Origin: Chloroflexota bacterium
GTDB taxonomy: Bacteria > Chloroflexota > Ktedonobacteria > Ktedonobacterales > JACDGC01
DNA: 6,096 nucleotides
Assembly (NCBI GenBank): GCA_021812265.1
Contig: JAKAOI010000158.1
Location: forward strand, 1 to 6,096
Reading direction: 5' to 3'
Shown: positions 6,009 to 6,096 of the stretch, piece by piece
Layout: every line of letters begins with the position of its first letter
How positions within the stretch are numbered: position 1 is the stretch's first letter
The notes under the pieces: generated by a model
The model's input: only the letters and a program-made list of their open reading frames with translations
Database searches by the model: none
What the model was told of the DNA's origin: nothing
Program-made: the position numbers and the translations under genes

Positions 6009-6096
6009 GCGCCGTAAACTGGTATACGGTTTCCCTTTTTCCAGTTGCCGAACATAGAGTTCCGCCCAATAAAACAAGGCGCGTTTCTGTATATTG
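6009..6096 (-). pseudogene. Fragment of an Rpn/PD-(D/E)XK-family transposase, truncated, continues beyond right edge
   Basis: On the minus strand the frame from the right edge reads N-I-Q-K-R-A-L-F-Y-W-A-E-L-Y-V-R-Q-L-E-K, then G-K-P-Y-T-S-L-R-R. This closely matches the hallmark segment of the Rpn / PDDEXK_2 transposase family, where R-x-L-Y-Y-W-x-x-L-Y-x-x-Q-L-x-x-G-x-x-Y-x-x-L normally leads into P-V-I-S-I-x-I-L. These proteins are DNA nucleases linked to recombination and transposition. Here the similarity ends at about 6009. The same frame runs on without family character to a stop at about 5889, antisense to the hydrolase gene, and the other two frames hit stops at once (6005-6007 and 6000-6002). 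The family normally continues for some 200 more residues, so this is a broken copy. The catalytic residues would lie outside the window. Confidence 0.6.
6012..6040 (+). terminator. Weak hairpin with T-rich tail after the hydrolase gene
   Basis: CCGTA (6012-6016) pairs with TACGG (6025-6029) around an 8-nt loop, followed by TTTCCCTTTTT (6030-6040). It lies 18 bp after the hydrolase stop and could end the aquaporin-hydrolase transcript, but the stem is short and the region is also the transposase remnant. Confidence 0.3.

Overview
The window carries five plus-strand genes, two probable decayed transposase fragments and several plausible sigma70-type promoters. By eye it is a moderate-GC bacterial chromosome. 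The surface protein with a Pro/Thr-rich 'TPTP/TPTATP' stalk, the protein joining PRC-barrel-like and BON domains, and the general gene style fit Chloroflexota best. No rRNA or phylogenetic marker is present, so this assignment is tentative.

Layout: (1) 1-1817 is the 3' part of a large secreted, membrane-anchored protein. It has a tandem array of Ig-like repeats with an exact 78-residue period, an IPT/TIG-like domain, an uncharacterised beta-rich domain, a Pro/Thr stalk and a C-terminal membrane anchor. (2) 1931-2920 is an AcuI/YhdH-type acrylyl-CoA reductase with its own likely promoter. (3) 3180-4136 is a cytoplasmic-looking protein with two PRC-barrel-like and two BON domains, behind its own promoter and a leader of about 120 nt. 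(4) 4137-4422 is an intergenic region that seems to hold a stop-riddled remnant of an IS630-type transposase N-terminus, plus promoter elements. (5) 4423-5157 is an aquaporin-family channel with an unusual selectivity filter, followed 5 bp later by (6) 5163-5993, a LACTB2-like metallo-beta-lactamase-fold hydrolase; these two probably form an operon. (7) At the right edge, on the minus strand, is a piece of an Rpn/PD-(D/E)XK-type transposase whose family similarity stops abruptly.

The genes do not form one recognisable pathway. They look like separate housekeeping and envelope functions in a region touched by mobile elements. I found no phage, CRISPR, toxin-antitoxin or biosynthetic system. 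The points most worth a second look are the plant-TIP1-like filter of the channel, the two transposase remnants, the altered cysteine pattern in the third Ig-like repeat, and the PRC/BON protein.
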